DNA of 37,628 bases from a virus. How positions within the stretch are numbered: position 1 is the first letter of the stretch; the number at the start of each line of letters is the position of its first letter. The position numbers and the translations under genes were made by a program. Where the stretch lies: the IMG/VR virus record IMGVR_UViG_3300032116_000596, positions 1 through 37,628 of that record; one strand, given 5' to 3'. The notes under the pieces are model-generated. The model was given only the letters and a program-made list of their open reading frames with translations. It was not told where the DNA came from and made no database searches. Of the stretch, positions 5,817 through 12,663 are shown piece by piece.

Positions 5817-6406
5817 AAGTAGGAAATCTTACAATCGCCCGCTTGTTTTGTCAAGAGAATAGCCCCACACTGAAAACCGCCAGTTGTCCAGTCTTTTGGC
5901 GTTTCTGTATAAAGAATTTCGCGGATATAGAACCCCGCCTCTTTAACCATGCGAAGCCTTTTCTTGAGGGAGAGGATATGGCAGACAGTTCCGTAGAATA
6001 CTACATTATTGGCGATAGATAAAGACTTCTCCAAGAAATCAGCGTATTTACTAAATGGAGGGTTTGTGATGATCCAGTCATAATCCAGACCCCTCCACTC
6101 AAAAAAGTCTCTACCTTTAGACAACTCGCACCAATCAACTTCTCCGTTCGCGTATTCTTTTAAGTTATAGTAGAATGATCCTTCTCCCATACAAGGCTCC
6201 AATATAGAACCACTTGGATTAAAGTGGCGAACAATGTTTTGAGCCAAACTAAATGGTGTCATCACCAAATCCTTATCTGGTGAATTTTTGGGCGGACAAA
6301 GGTTTTTCTTTTTCGGAAATTTAATTCCGCCGAGTTTTGGTTTGTCCAATTCAGACAGAGGCTTGAAAGCCATCCCGCCCGATTCAAATTTGCGAATAGC
6401 CTCCAT
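5813..6406 (-). CDS. DNA adenine-type methyltransferase, 197 aa
   Basis: Residues about 57-70 contain LEPCMGEGSF (AdoMet-binding motif I), and about 50 residues later comes WIITNPPFSKY, the NPPF catalytic motif of N6-adenine methyltransferases. Motif I precedes the catalytic motif, as in the gamma/T4-Dam-like orders. The C-terminus carries a predicted strand-rich part ending KISYL. Likely function is methylation of phage DNA against host restriction; the recognition site is unknown. The ATG at 6406 lies 38 bases downstream of another ATG (6444) at the predicted transcript start, in a different frame, so a short overlapping leader frame exists. A TTGACA-N17-TAGGTT promoter lies upstream. Confidence 0.8.
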   Translation of the reverse strand: MEAIRKFESGGMAFKPLSELDKPKLGGIKFPKKKNLCPPKNSPDKDLVMTPFSLAQNIVRHFNPSGSILEPCMGEGSFYYNLKEYANGEVDWCELSKGRDFFEWRGLDYDWIITNPPFSKYADFLEKSLSIANNVVFYGTVCHILSLKKRLRMVKEAGFYIREILYTETPKDWTTGGFQCGAILLTKQAGDCKISYL

Positions 6407-6447
6407 TGCTTCTGGGTTTCGTTGGTTTCTTGGTCTTCTGTCATAAG

Positions 6448-6454
6448 GTGTAAC
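6448..6454 (+). promoter_or_regulatory. GTGTAAC motif overlapping an opposing promoter
   Basis: GTGTAAC oriented toward the gene at 6486. It is followed by AGGTTTAAGGA, a string also found after the motif at 29559. It overlaps on the opposite strand the -10 box of the methyltransferase promoter (6452-6457), and lies next to the inverted repeat AACCTA-GTC-TAGGTT (6452-6466). Confidence 0.5.
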
Positions 6455-6480
6455 CTAGTCTAGGTTTAAGGACTTGTCAA
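6452..6480 (-). promoter_or_regulatory. Early promoter of the left gene block
   Basis: Minus strand: TTGACA (6480-6475), 17-base spacer, TAGGTT (6457-6452), seven bases before an ATG at 6444 and 45 before the methyltransferase ATG at 6406. It would drive the chain of overlapping genes to its left. Confidence 0.65.
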
Positions 6481-6485
6481 ACAAA

Positions 6486-7358
6486 ATGTTCGTTTCTAGT
6501 AAAAATTGCCCAATTTTCGCCAACTTTTTGGCCCAAAACTCCGCGCCAACGACAGGGCAATTCTTTTTGGCGACAGACGCATCTATCTCTGTAGATAGCA
6601 GCTTGGAACCAAATCGCGTTTTCGGCCAGTCTAGAGTTTCTGATGATTTTAATGTAGCTGGAGCGCAAATTGGCAAGTTTTCGGCTACGTTTTTGCCACT
6701 GATTGGGCCGAATTCTGCCACGGAAACACAAAATCAGATTGCTTTAATAACAGGATTAACTGGTGATTTCGCTACGGGTCACAACATCAAGTTCGGCAAC
6801 TTCTCCCTCAAACAATGCTATTTGTCAAGTTTGAATTTGGACATTTCGCCGCAAACAGTTGTCGGGGTCAAGGCTGATTTTGACGTTTACAACCTATCAG
6901 AAATCACTGGCCAAAGTTTCACAGGCCAAAATGTTTCGCACATCTTAACAAACAATGGTTCTGGCGCGTATTTAGAAAGTATTCACGCTTTGGCGGTGGG
7001 AGTTTCTGGTTCTGGCGTTAGTTTGCCCGATTCTAAAGAGCAGATTTCGATTAGCTATAGGATAAACAGACAACCTGTTTATAATTTAGGCGATACCTAC
7101 CCATCAACAGTAATCTTAGATAGTATAGAAAAGCAAGTTTCAGTGAACGGCGAAAATGTTGGAAATTTTATTGGATTCTCTGGAGAACGTGCCGTCTTGA
7201 ATTTGGCGTTTCATCCTTTTTCGACATTTATTACAGGAACGGTGACGAATAATGGGTTGTTCGACATTTGCACTACGGGTAAGGTTGTTTCTCAGAATTT
7301 GGATGTTTCGGCGGAAGGTGCTGGTGGAGCGGTAACTATTTTAGAAAACGTCTATTGA
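6486..7358 (+). CDS. Tail-tube-like virion protein, 290 aa
   Basis: Ser/Thr/Gly/Asn/Val-rich with few charges, typical of a beta-sandwich virion protein. The segment CYLSSLNLDISPQTVVGVKA followed by DFDVYN parallels CFLNNYSLEAAVGSFPTVSV and SFDAANI in the tail tube protein at 26422-27546, and a later R-x-P...LG...P pattern (INRQPVYNLGDTYP against LSRTPIEQLGSRFP) also matches. I infer a diverged tube paralogue, perhaps a tail terminator or a decorated tube form. The ATG at 6486 is chosen because an AAGGA lies 14 bases upstream; an in-frame TTG at 6474 is possible. A GTGTAAC element lies upstream. It stands apart from the main tail block. Confidence 0.6.
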   Translation: MFVSSKNCPIFANFLAQNSAPTTGQFFLATDASISVDSSLEPNRVFGQSRVSDDFNVAGAQIGKFSATFLPLIGPNSATETQNQIALITGLTGDFATGHNIKFGNFSLKQCYLSSLNLDISPQTVVGVKADFDVYNLSEITGQSFTGQNVSHILTNNGSGAYLESIHALAVGVSGSGVSLPDSKEQISISYRINRQPVYNLGDTYPSTVILDSIEKQVSVNGENVGNFIGFSGERAVLNLAFHPFSTFITGTVTNNGLFDICTTGKVVSQNLDVSAEGAGGAVTILENVY

Positions 7359-7382
7359 CAAACTCTTGTTTTGGGATAAATT
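7355..7382 (+). promoter_or_regulatory. Sigma70-type promoter, leaderless geometry (plus strand)
   Basis: TTGACA (7355-7360), 16-base spacer, TAAATT (7377-7382), six bases to the methyltransferase ATG at 7389. The -35 box overlaps the stop of the preceding gene. It is the only clear plus-strand member of this class found here. Confidence 0.7.
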
Positions 7383-7388
7383 GGGCCG

Positions 7389-8144
7389 ATGATTGAAAAA
7401 CTAATTTTGGGCGATTGTTTGGAGAAAATGGCGGAAATTCCTAGTGGGTCGGTGGATTGTTTTATTTGTGATCCTCCATATGGGCAAACGCCGCTAAAGT
7501 GGGACAAACTATTGGATTTTAAACTTTTATGGAAAGAGTTAGATAGGATATGTAAAAAGGACGCTGCGATTTTATTGTTTGGACAAGAACCTTTTTCGTC
7601 TTATTTAAGGCTATCTAATATTTCGGCATATAAATACGATTGGTATTGGCAAAAAGAAAGACTAACGAACGTTTTTCAAGTTAAGAGACGGCCTGGGAGA
7701 GTCGTAGAAACCGTTTCTGTTTTTTATAAAGAGCAGCCCACCTATCAACCTCAAAAACAAAAGCACGAAGGAAAGTTAGTTTCTAATAAAATTGGAGAAA
7801 ATGCCAGATGGTCGGAAACAATGGCTGGCGCTAATCCGAAAACAAAACCATTGGAATATTTTGATGACGGCACTAGACATCCTCTTCAAATTCTAAAAAT
7901 AAAACGAGATAATTGCAGAAAACTCTTGCATCCGACACAAAAACCACTTGAGCTATTGGAATATTTCGTCAAAACATATACCGTAGAAGGTGACGTAGTT
8001 TTAGACTGCTGTATGGGTAGCGGCACAACATGTCTTGCCGCAAAAAACCTTGGACGGCAATTTATTGGCATTGAAAAGGACGAAAAATATTACAATATCG
8101 CCAAAACTAGAATATTTGGAGAGGATTCTGCCGCGCCGATGTAA
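7389..8144 (+). CDS. DNA methyltransferase, beta class (N4-C or N6-A), 251 aa
   Basis: The catalytic motif FICDPPYGQTPLKWDK is near the N-terminus (about residues 25-40) and the AdoMet-binding motif VVLDCCMGSGTTCLAAKNLG is near the C-terminus, followed by FIGIEKDEKYY. This circular order (IV before I) marks the beta class of amino-methyltransferases. The target-recognition region lies between, at about residues 90-190. Likely protects phage DNA or regulates it; no cognate endonuclease gene is adjacent. It is preceded by a sigma70-type promoter with the -10 box six bases from the ATG and no Shine-Dalgarno, so it may be an early gene among late ones. Confidence 0.9.
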   Translation: MIEKLILGDCLEKMAEIPSGSVDCFICDPPYGQTPLKWDKLLDFKLLWKELDRICKKDAAILLFGQEPFSSYLRLSNISAYKYDWYWQKERLTNVFQVKRRPGRVVETVSVFYKEQPTYQPQKQKHEGKLVSNKIGENARWSETMAGANPKTKPLEYFDDGTRHPLQILKIKRDNCRKLLHPTQKPLELLEYFVKTYTVEGDVVLDCCMGSGTTCLAAKNLGRQFIGIEKDEKYYNIAKTRIFGEDSAAPM

Positions 8145-8150
8145 TATAAT
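8145..8150 (+). promoter_or_regulatory. Candidate -10 box TATAAT before the PhoH gene
   Basis: TATAAT six bases before the ATG at 8157, the same -10-to-start spacing as the leaderless early promoters. No good -35 box is visible. A related GATGTAAT lies just upstream and may be a degenerate form of the GTGTAAT element. Confidence 0.4.
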
Positions 8151-8156
8151 ATATAC

Positions 8157-8897
8157 ATGGCTAAAAAATCTGCCCAACCAAAGGTCGCCGATAAATCTCC
8201 CAAGGTTTTTCAACGCGAGAAGATTTCTTACGAACTTAATATCCGCGAAAGGGATGATCTGACTGAAAAGCAGATAGAGATTCTAAAAACGGCCATTAAT
8301 AAAGACACGAAGGCTATTTGGATTGATGGAATTTACGGCAGCGGAAAGACTTTTTTGGCCGTGCTGGCTTCGCTTAAACTATTGAGCCAAAAGAAAATTG
8401 ACCAAATCATCTACATTCGCAATCCAGTAGAAAGCTCTACGACAGGGAAGGTCGGCTTCCTAAAAGGAGAGCTTTCGGAAAAGATGAGTCCCTATGCTTC
8501 TATCGTTTACGATAAGTTAGACGAGCTTCTTCCTCAAGGCCAAATCGAAATGCTGAAAATGGAAGAAAGGGTTGATGCTATCCCCCTTGGATTTTGCCGT
8601 GGCAAGTCTTGGAATTGTAAAGCTATTATTGTGGATGAAGCGAGTTCGATGTCGGCTGATGACTTAACCCTGCTTTTGACAAGATGCGGCGAATTTACTA
8701 AGATTTTCCTAGTGGGTGATTCTCACCATCAAAATGATATTGGCGCAAAGGCTGGATTTAGAAAACTATTCGATGTTTTTAACGATCAAGAGTCTAAAGA
8801 TAATGGAGTATTTTGTTACGAACTTCAAGAGAAAACTGATATTGTTCGGAGCGGCTTTGTTCGCTTCGTGCTAGAGAAATTGGGCGCTTTCAAATAA
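8157..8897 (+). CDS. PhoH-like ATPase, 246 aa
   Basis: P-loop at residues 58-65 (GIYGSGKT), Walker B around residue 160 (AIIVDEASS), and the PhoH-typical segments IYIRNPVES, GFLKGELSEKM and GDSHHQND. PhoH-family ATPases are widespread in environmental phages; an RNA-helicase or RNA-metabolism role has been suggested but is not settled. Length fits the phage form with a short basic N-terminal extension. The gene starts 12 bases after the methyltransferase stop and has no Shine-Dalgarno. Confidence 0.9.
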   Translation: MAKKSAQPKVADKSPKVFQREKISYELNIRERDDLTEKQIEILKTAINKDTKAIWIDGIYGSGKTFLAVLASLKLLSQKKIDQIIYIRNPVESSTTGKVGFLKGELSEKMSPYASIVYDKLDELLPQGQIEMLKMEERVDAIPLGFCRGKSWNCKAIIVDEASSMSADDLTLLLTRCGEFTKIFLVGDSHHQNDIGAKAGFRKLFDVFNDQESKDNGVFCYELQEKTDIVRSGFVRFVLEKLGAFK

Positions 8898-8941
8898 AAG
8901 CATTATAATTTCCATAACTCTCTAGGAATTTTCCCTAACCT

Positions 8942-8948
8942 GTGTAAC
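8942..8948 (+). promoter_or_regulatory. GTGTAAC motif before the PAS gene
   Basis: GTGTAAC with eight bases to the ATG at 8957 in a 59-base intergenic gap. No Shine-Dalgarno is present, so a transcript starting just after the motif would be leaderless. Confidence 0.6.
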
Positions 8949-8956
8949 CACTCTAT

Positions 8957-9625
8957 ATGGACGAACAGGTTGTTGCCTCACACATTGCCCAAATTATTGG
9001 AACTCTTGCCGCAGGGTTTGTTTTTTTGGCCAAGTATAGGGAAGTTTTAGGGTTTATTTGGCAGCTTTTTCTTCTTGCAGCCAAGCCTTTTCAATGTTTT
9101 TGGCGGTGGATTAAATTGGCACGGAAACTAGAGGCGTGTCAAGCGAAAAGCGAACAGCGCTTTGATTCAATAGAAAAGTCCATCAAAGACTTAACCCTTT
9201 TTGTAAAAGAAAAACTCTCTCCTAATGGAGGCTCCAGTCCCGTTGACGCTATTAAAAGAATTGAAAACCGCCAAATCGCCTCAGACGCTCGCCAAGCGGC
9301 CCTTTTAAACGATGCTAACGATGGAATTTTCTATTGTGATGTAAATGGCCGAAACTCTTGGGTAAACAGAACCTACGCCCGATTCTTGGGTTGCGGCACA
9401 AATGAGCTTTTAGGCTTGGGCTGGAAAAAGTTTATTCACACGGATGAGCTAAAGCGTTACCATCAAGTTTGGTCCGAGGCTTTTGCCGATGGTTGCGAAT
9501 TTGAAGACTTTGTAACCTTCTATGACGTAGAAAACAAGCCAATCAAACTAAAAATCGCCGCAAACGCCATCCAAAACGAAAAAGGCGAAACAGTTAGTTA
9601 CATTGGCCAAGTGATTAAGGTCTGA
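8957..9625 (+). CDS. Membrane-anchored PAS-domain protein, 222 aa
   Basis: Residues about 8-50 form one or two hydrophobic segments (IAQIIGTLAAGFVFLAKY, then VLGFIWQLFLLAA) followed by a basic stretch, so the N-terminus is probably in the membrane. Residues 60-110 look coiled-coil. From about residue 115 there is a PAS domain: ALLNDANDGIFYCDVNGR, then NRTYARFLGC, ELLGLGWKKFIHTDEL and a final GETVSYIGQVIKV strand. No kinase, cyclase or DNA-binding output domain follows. The N-terminal layout recalls holin-like anchors. It may sense a ligand or redox state at the membrane, but partner and output are unknown. PAS domain call is solid; function is inference. Confidence 0.75.
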   Translation: MDEQVVASHIAQIIGTLAAGFVFLAKYREVLGFIWQLFLLAAKPFQCFWRWIKLARKLEACQAKSEQRFDSIEKSIKDLTLFVKEKLSPNGGSSPVDAIKRIENRQIASDARQAALLNDANDGIFYCDVNGRNSWVNRTYARFLGCGTNELLGLGWKKFIHTDELKRYHQVWSEAFADGCEFEDFVTFYDVENKPIKLKIAANAIQNEKGETVSYIGQVIKV

Positions 9626-9640
9626 AATTAACTATAAATA

Positions 9641-9647
9641 GTGTAAC
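9641..9647 (+). promoter_or_regulatory. GTGTAAC motif before the sigma/terminase operon
   Basis: GTGTAAC directly preceded by TATAAATA (9633-9640), which matches the T4 late promoter consensus, although this is the only site where the two coincide. The motif is followed by an inverted GTTAC (GTAAC-N7-GTTAC). The ATG at 9668 is 20 bases downstream. Confidence 0.55.
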
Positions 9648-9667
9648 GGCTGGTGTTACTATTAAAT

Positions 9668-9994
9668 ATGACACCAAAGTATTGTCCCAACTGCGGAACC
9701 AAAGCTCCCTCCGCCACAGCCAAGTTTTGCACCAATTGCGGCCAAAGTTTAAATACGTTAACTTCTACCCTTGACAAGAAACTAGCCTCCCTGTCTAAGC
9801 TTGACTGGAGTGATAAAAGCGAGGCGGAAGAAACTAATGTGACTGAATTGCCAGATATTGAAGAACTCCAAGTAACAATTTCTGGCGATGATGACGATGA
9901 AAAATACGTCAACACCTTAACCTCATTCTCCTTTACCGCAAACGGCGGAACGGTTTTCGTCAAGCCAAAGAAAGTTAAACCCCGCCACATTTAA
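9668..9994 (+). CDS. Zinc-ribbon protein, 108 aa
   Basis: Residues 6-9 (CPNC) and 21-24 (CTNC) form a classic double C-x2-C zinc ribbon (YCPNCGTKAPSATAKFCTNC). The remainder is acidic, with a DDDDE run, and ends basic (KPKKVKPRHI). Start ATG at 9668 chosen over an in-frame GTG at 9653. Its TAA overlaps the sigma gene ATG (TAATG). Being first in the operon with the phage sigma factor, it could be an accessory transcription protein, but that is only context. Confidence 0.75.
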   Translation: MTPKYCPNCGTKAPSATAKFCTNCGQSLNTLTSTLDKKLASLSKLDWSDKSEAEETNVTELPDIEELQVTISGDDDDEKYVNTLTSFSFTANGGTVFVKPKKVKPRHI

Positions 9995-10677
9995 TGCTAA
10001 CCTACGAAGATTGCGCCGAACAAATCGAAAAAGAACTAAAAAAGCGCCGCCGAAAGTGGACGCTTGATATTCATCGTTGGCTGGATTGGGACGATGTTGC
10101 GCAAAATCTTCGCCTTCACATTTCTAAAAAGTGGCACCTTTGGGATCAAACGCGCAAACTTGCGCCGTGGATTCAGCGCATTGCGAGCAATCAAATCTAC
10201 AACATGTTTCGCAACCTTTACACGAATCACGCCCGCCCGTGCGTGCAGTGTAAATTTGCCGTTGGAGAAGACGGTTGTTCTGTTACCGAAAGCAACAACC
10301 AATGCAGCGAATGCCCCATCTACGAAAAGTGGGAAAAGACTAAAAAATACGGGTATCACGCCAAAATGCCGCTCGAACTTGAGCATCACGCCCAAGAAGT
10401 TAACAACAAAATTGACGACACAATCAATTTCCAAGAAACTATGCGGCGCGTCTTGGTTGAACTCGAAAAACACATGACCGCCAAAAGGTTTGAGGCGTTT
10501 AAAATGCTGTTTATCGACAATGTGCCAGAGGCAGATGTTGTAGTCGCCCTAAGAATTCGCGGCAATCCCAAGAATAAATATAGCCAGAAAAAATTACTAA
10601 GCGCATACCGTGAAAGTCTCGCCAAAGAGGCTAAAAAGATTATCGCGGAGAGCGATATAGCAGAATATTGGCCCTAA
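9994..10677 (+). CDS. Phage RNA polymerase sigma factor (ECF-like), 227 aa
   Basis: Residues about 28-75 match sigma region 2: LDWDDVAQNLRLHISKKW, then LAPWIQRIASNQIYNMFRN, the DNA-melting/-10 recognition helices. A Cys cluster follows (C83, C86, C95, C104, C107), which probably binds zinc and is typical of this environmental-phage sigma subgroup. The C-terminal part (RFEAFKMLFIDNVPEADVVV, then LRIRGNPKNKYSQKKLLSAY) resembles region 4. Such factors redirect host RNA polymerase to phage late promoters. The gene lies in a coupled operon ending with the large terminase, and that operon carries the GTGTAAC element also found before other structural genes, so autoregulation is plausible. Family call good; promoter specificity inferred. 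Confidence 0.75.
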   Translation: MLTYEDCAEQIEKELKKRRRKWTLDIHRWLDWDDVAQNLRLHISKKWHLWDQTRKLAPWIQRIASNQIYNMFRNLYTNHARPCVQCKFAVGEDGCSVTESNNQCSECPIYEKWEKTKKYGYHAKMPLELEHHAQEVNNKIDDTINFQETMRRVLVELEKHMTAKRFEAFKMLFIDNVPEADVVVALRIRGNPKNKYSQKKLLSAYRESLAKEAKKIIAESDIAEYWP

Positions 10678-10679
10678 AC

Positions 10680-11759
10680 ATGGCAACCCCGCCCAAAAAA
10701 CCCTACATCTTAAGCGAGAATCAAAAATCCTTGATTCTGGACAACTTTGGCAAAGGAGTAACCGACGTTAACCTCCTTACTAAACTCGTTACTGGCAACG
10801 ACAAAAAGGATGGCCGCGACATTGAAGGCAAAGCTGTTCGACTATTTTTGGCCGAAAACGGCAAACGCTACAAGACGAAACATAATCCAACACGCGAAGA
10901 TTCGCCAGAACTCTCAGAAGAAAATAAAAAGCAGATAGAATTATGGATGGCCGAAGACAAGACAACCTTGGAAATGGCCAAGGCAATTTTCGGCGCGGAA
11001 ACAAAAAAGTTGAGCCGCGAATGGCGGGCGGTTTTTGCCTTTGTGCAAGAGGTGAATCCAGATTATCGACCCGAACAAACGCCGCTTTCTACCACAAAAT
11101 ACTATGCGCCGAGGGAATTGAGTCGTGTAGTGGCTTACATTAATCAATCGGTTGGAATCTCCCTAGACCCTGAAAAAATCTCTGGCAAATACAAAGCCTA
11201 TGTCGAAAAACTAAAGTGCAACATGGGGTCGATGAGGTTTTCGCGCATTTGTGATTCGTATTTAAACCAGAAAGACCGCGATTTGTTTATCGAAGAGTTT
11301 GTGCGCTTGACATGGGACAAGCCAGATTTAACGGCAGATGAGCTTAACCTGTATATGAGTGTTTGCAAGGATATTGTGAACGGGGAAATTCTTTCGGCTC
11401 ATATTTTAACGCTAAACTCGGTGTTTGATGAAATGGGCGAAGACCCGACTGAATTTTCCGTCAAGTTTTCGGAGATGCTCAATGCCAAAACCTCCGAATA
11501 CCAGCAGAACCAAAAACGTGTCGCAGATACGATCAAAAAACTACAAGGTGATCGAGCGGATAGATTAAAGAGTCAATCCAAAGACGAAACATCGTTTATT
11601 TCTATTGTTCAACTTGCCCAAGAAGAGACAGAGCGTAAAAACATGCTTAGATTGGCCGAATTACAACGGGCCGCAATTACGGAAGAGGCTAATCGCTTAG
11701 AATCAATGGAAGGGTTTCGTTGTAGAATCATGGGAATAGGAAAAGAAGATGTTATCTGA
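10680..11759 (+). CDS. Candidate terminase small subunit / DNA-binding protein, 359 aa
   Basis: The N-terminal 120 residues contain two repeats of helix-turn-helix size: YILSENQKSLILDNFGKGVT onward, and LSEENKKQIELWMAEDKTTL onward, each followed by a basic helix. The middle is helical with conserved-looking aromatic residues, and the C-terminal 100 residues form a charged coiled coil (KRVADTIKKLQGDRADRLKS). DNA-binding N-terminus, oligomer-type coiled coil and position two genes before the large terminase fit a small terminase, but it is longer than usual and I cannot confirm homology. ATG at 10680, two bases after the sigma stop; overlaps the nuclease gene by 11 bases. Confidence 0.5.
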   Translation: MATPPKKPYILSENQKSLILDNFGKGVTDVNLLTKLVTGNDKKDGRDIEGKAVRLFLAENGKRYKTKHNPTREDSPELSEENKKQIELWMAEDKTTLEMAKAIFGAETKKLSREWRAVFAFVQEVNPDYRPEQTPLSTTKYYAPRELSRVVAYINQSVGISLDPEKISGKYKAYVEKLKCNMGSMRFSRICDSYLNQKDRDLFIEEFVRLTWDKPDLTADELNLYMSVCKDIVNGEILSAHILTLNSVFDEMGEDPTEFSVKFSEMLNAKTSEYQQNQKRVADTIKKLQGDRADRLKSQSKDETSFISIVQLAQEETERKNMLRLAELQRAAITEEANRLESMEGFRCRIMGIGKEDVI

Positions 11760-12663
11760 GTGTAAAAAATGCGGGAAAAAATTCCCAACAGAAAGAAGTC
11801 TCCACGCGCACTTTAAAGTGCATGGAATGACTTTGGCTGATTATTATTGCGAATTTTTTCCACGAAAAGACCTTCTAACGCGCCAAGCTCTCCAGTTTAA
11901 AAACAAGGATGAGTATTTTGCCACGGATTTTGCAACCCGAAACAATATGCTGGAATGGTTTTCGCTGGCAGATGAAGAGTCTGGTCGTCAAGTAGCCATG
12001 TCTATGCTCTTGTCAAGAATCAAATCCAAGAAACTAACCGTTGCTCCAAATGAGGTGGAGCTATTTTTTGCCGACCTTCCGCCGATCAAAGAATACAAAA
12101 GATTATTTGGATCGTTCACAAGGGCGTGTGAATTGGCCAAAGTTCAGCCAATGTTTTCAGGCAAGCTACCAAAAGAATGGTCTAATGATTTTTCTGGCCG
12201 CAAAATAGCCATTGACACAAGAGAGCAAAAGCGTTTGCAATTCGCGAATTGCGAATCTCTAAAGCTGGATATTGGAGATTATTCAACCCTTGGAAGCGAA
12301 TATACAAATACATTTGTTGACCGCAAATCATTTGATGACTGGTGTGGAACTCTGGTTGGCGATAATTTGGAGAGATTTCGGCGCGAAATTAATCGGGCGA
12401 AAACCCAAAACTGCTTCTTGTGGGTAGTAATTGAGTGTCAAATGGAAGACGTTTGTTCTCTAGCCAAGAAATCTTACCACAAGCCAAACATCTCCTTTAT
12501 TACTCATAACATGCGGCTGCTTCAACATGAGTTTAAAGATTGTTGTCAATTTGTTTTCTCTGGTAGCCGCGAAAATAGTCAATTAATCATTCCCAAACTA
12601 TTGTGCTTGGGACAAAAACTCTGGAATGTGGACATGCAATATTTTATAGGAGGGAATAGATAA
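11749..12663 (+). CDS. C2H2 zinc finger plus ERCC4-type nuclease, 304 aa
   Basis: Residues 5-25 are a C2H2 finger (C5, C8, H21, H25; CKKCGKKF...SLHAHFKVHG). From about residue 150 comes an ERCC4/XPF-like nuclease core: IAIDTREQKRLQF (155-160 is IDTREQ), LDIGDYST (G176, D177, Y178) and FVDRKSFDDW (V190-D191-R192-K193), the last matching the E/D-R-K metal-binding motif, followed by ERFRREINRA and WVVIECQ. ERCC4-family enzymes cut branched DNA. The stop overlaps the terminase start (TAATG), with AGGAGG just upstream, so it is made together with the packaging motor. A role in trimming branched concatemers before packaging, as T4 endonuclease VII does with another fold, is an attractive inference. 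A homing function is an alternative. Confidence 0.8.
   Translation: MLSECKKCGKKFPTERSLHAHFKVHGMTLADYYCEFFPRKDLLTRQALQFKNKDEYFATDFATRNNMLEWFSLADEESGRQVAMSMLLSRIKSKKLTVAPNEVELFFADLPPIKEYKRLFGSFTRACELAKVQPMFSGKLPKEWSNDFSGRKIAIDTREQKRLQFANCESLKLDIGDYSTLGSEYTNTFVDRKSFDDWCGTLVGDNLERFRREINRAKTQNCFLWVVIECQMEDVCSLAKKSYHKPNISFITHNMRLLQHEFKDCCQFVFSGSRENSQLIIPKLLCLGQKLWNVDMQYFIGGNR

Noticed and set aside
6262-6444. ATG at the predicted start of the early transcript, opening a 60-codon frame
   Set aside because: The frame runs out of phase through the methyltransferase N-terminus and its product looks like a shadow. It may act as a short leader frame but I do not call a gene.
9633-9640. TATAAATA identical to the T4 late promoter consensus
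   Set aside because: Found at a late-gene start only here; a single AT-rich 8-mer is not evidence for a T4-type system, although it lies directly before GTGTAAC.
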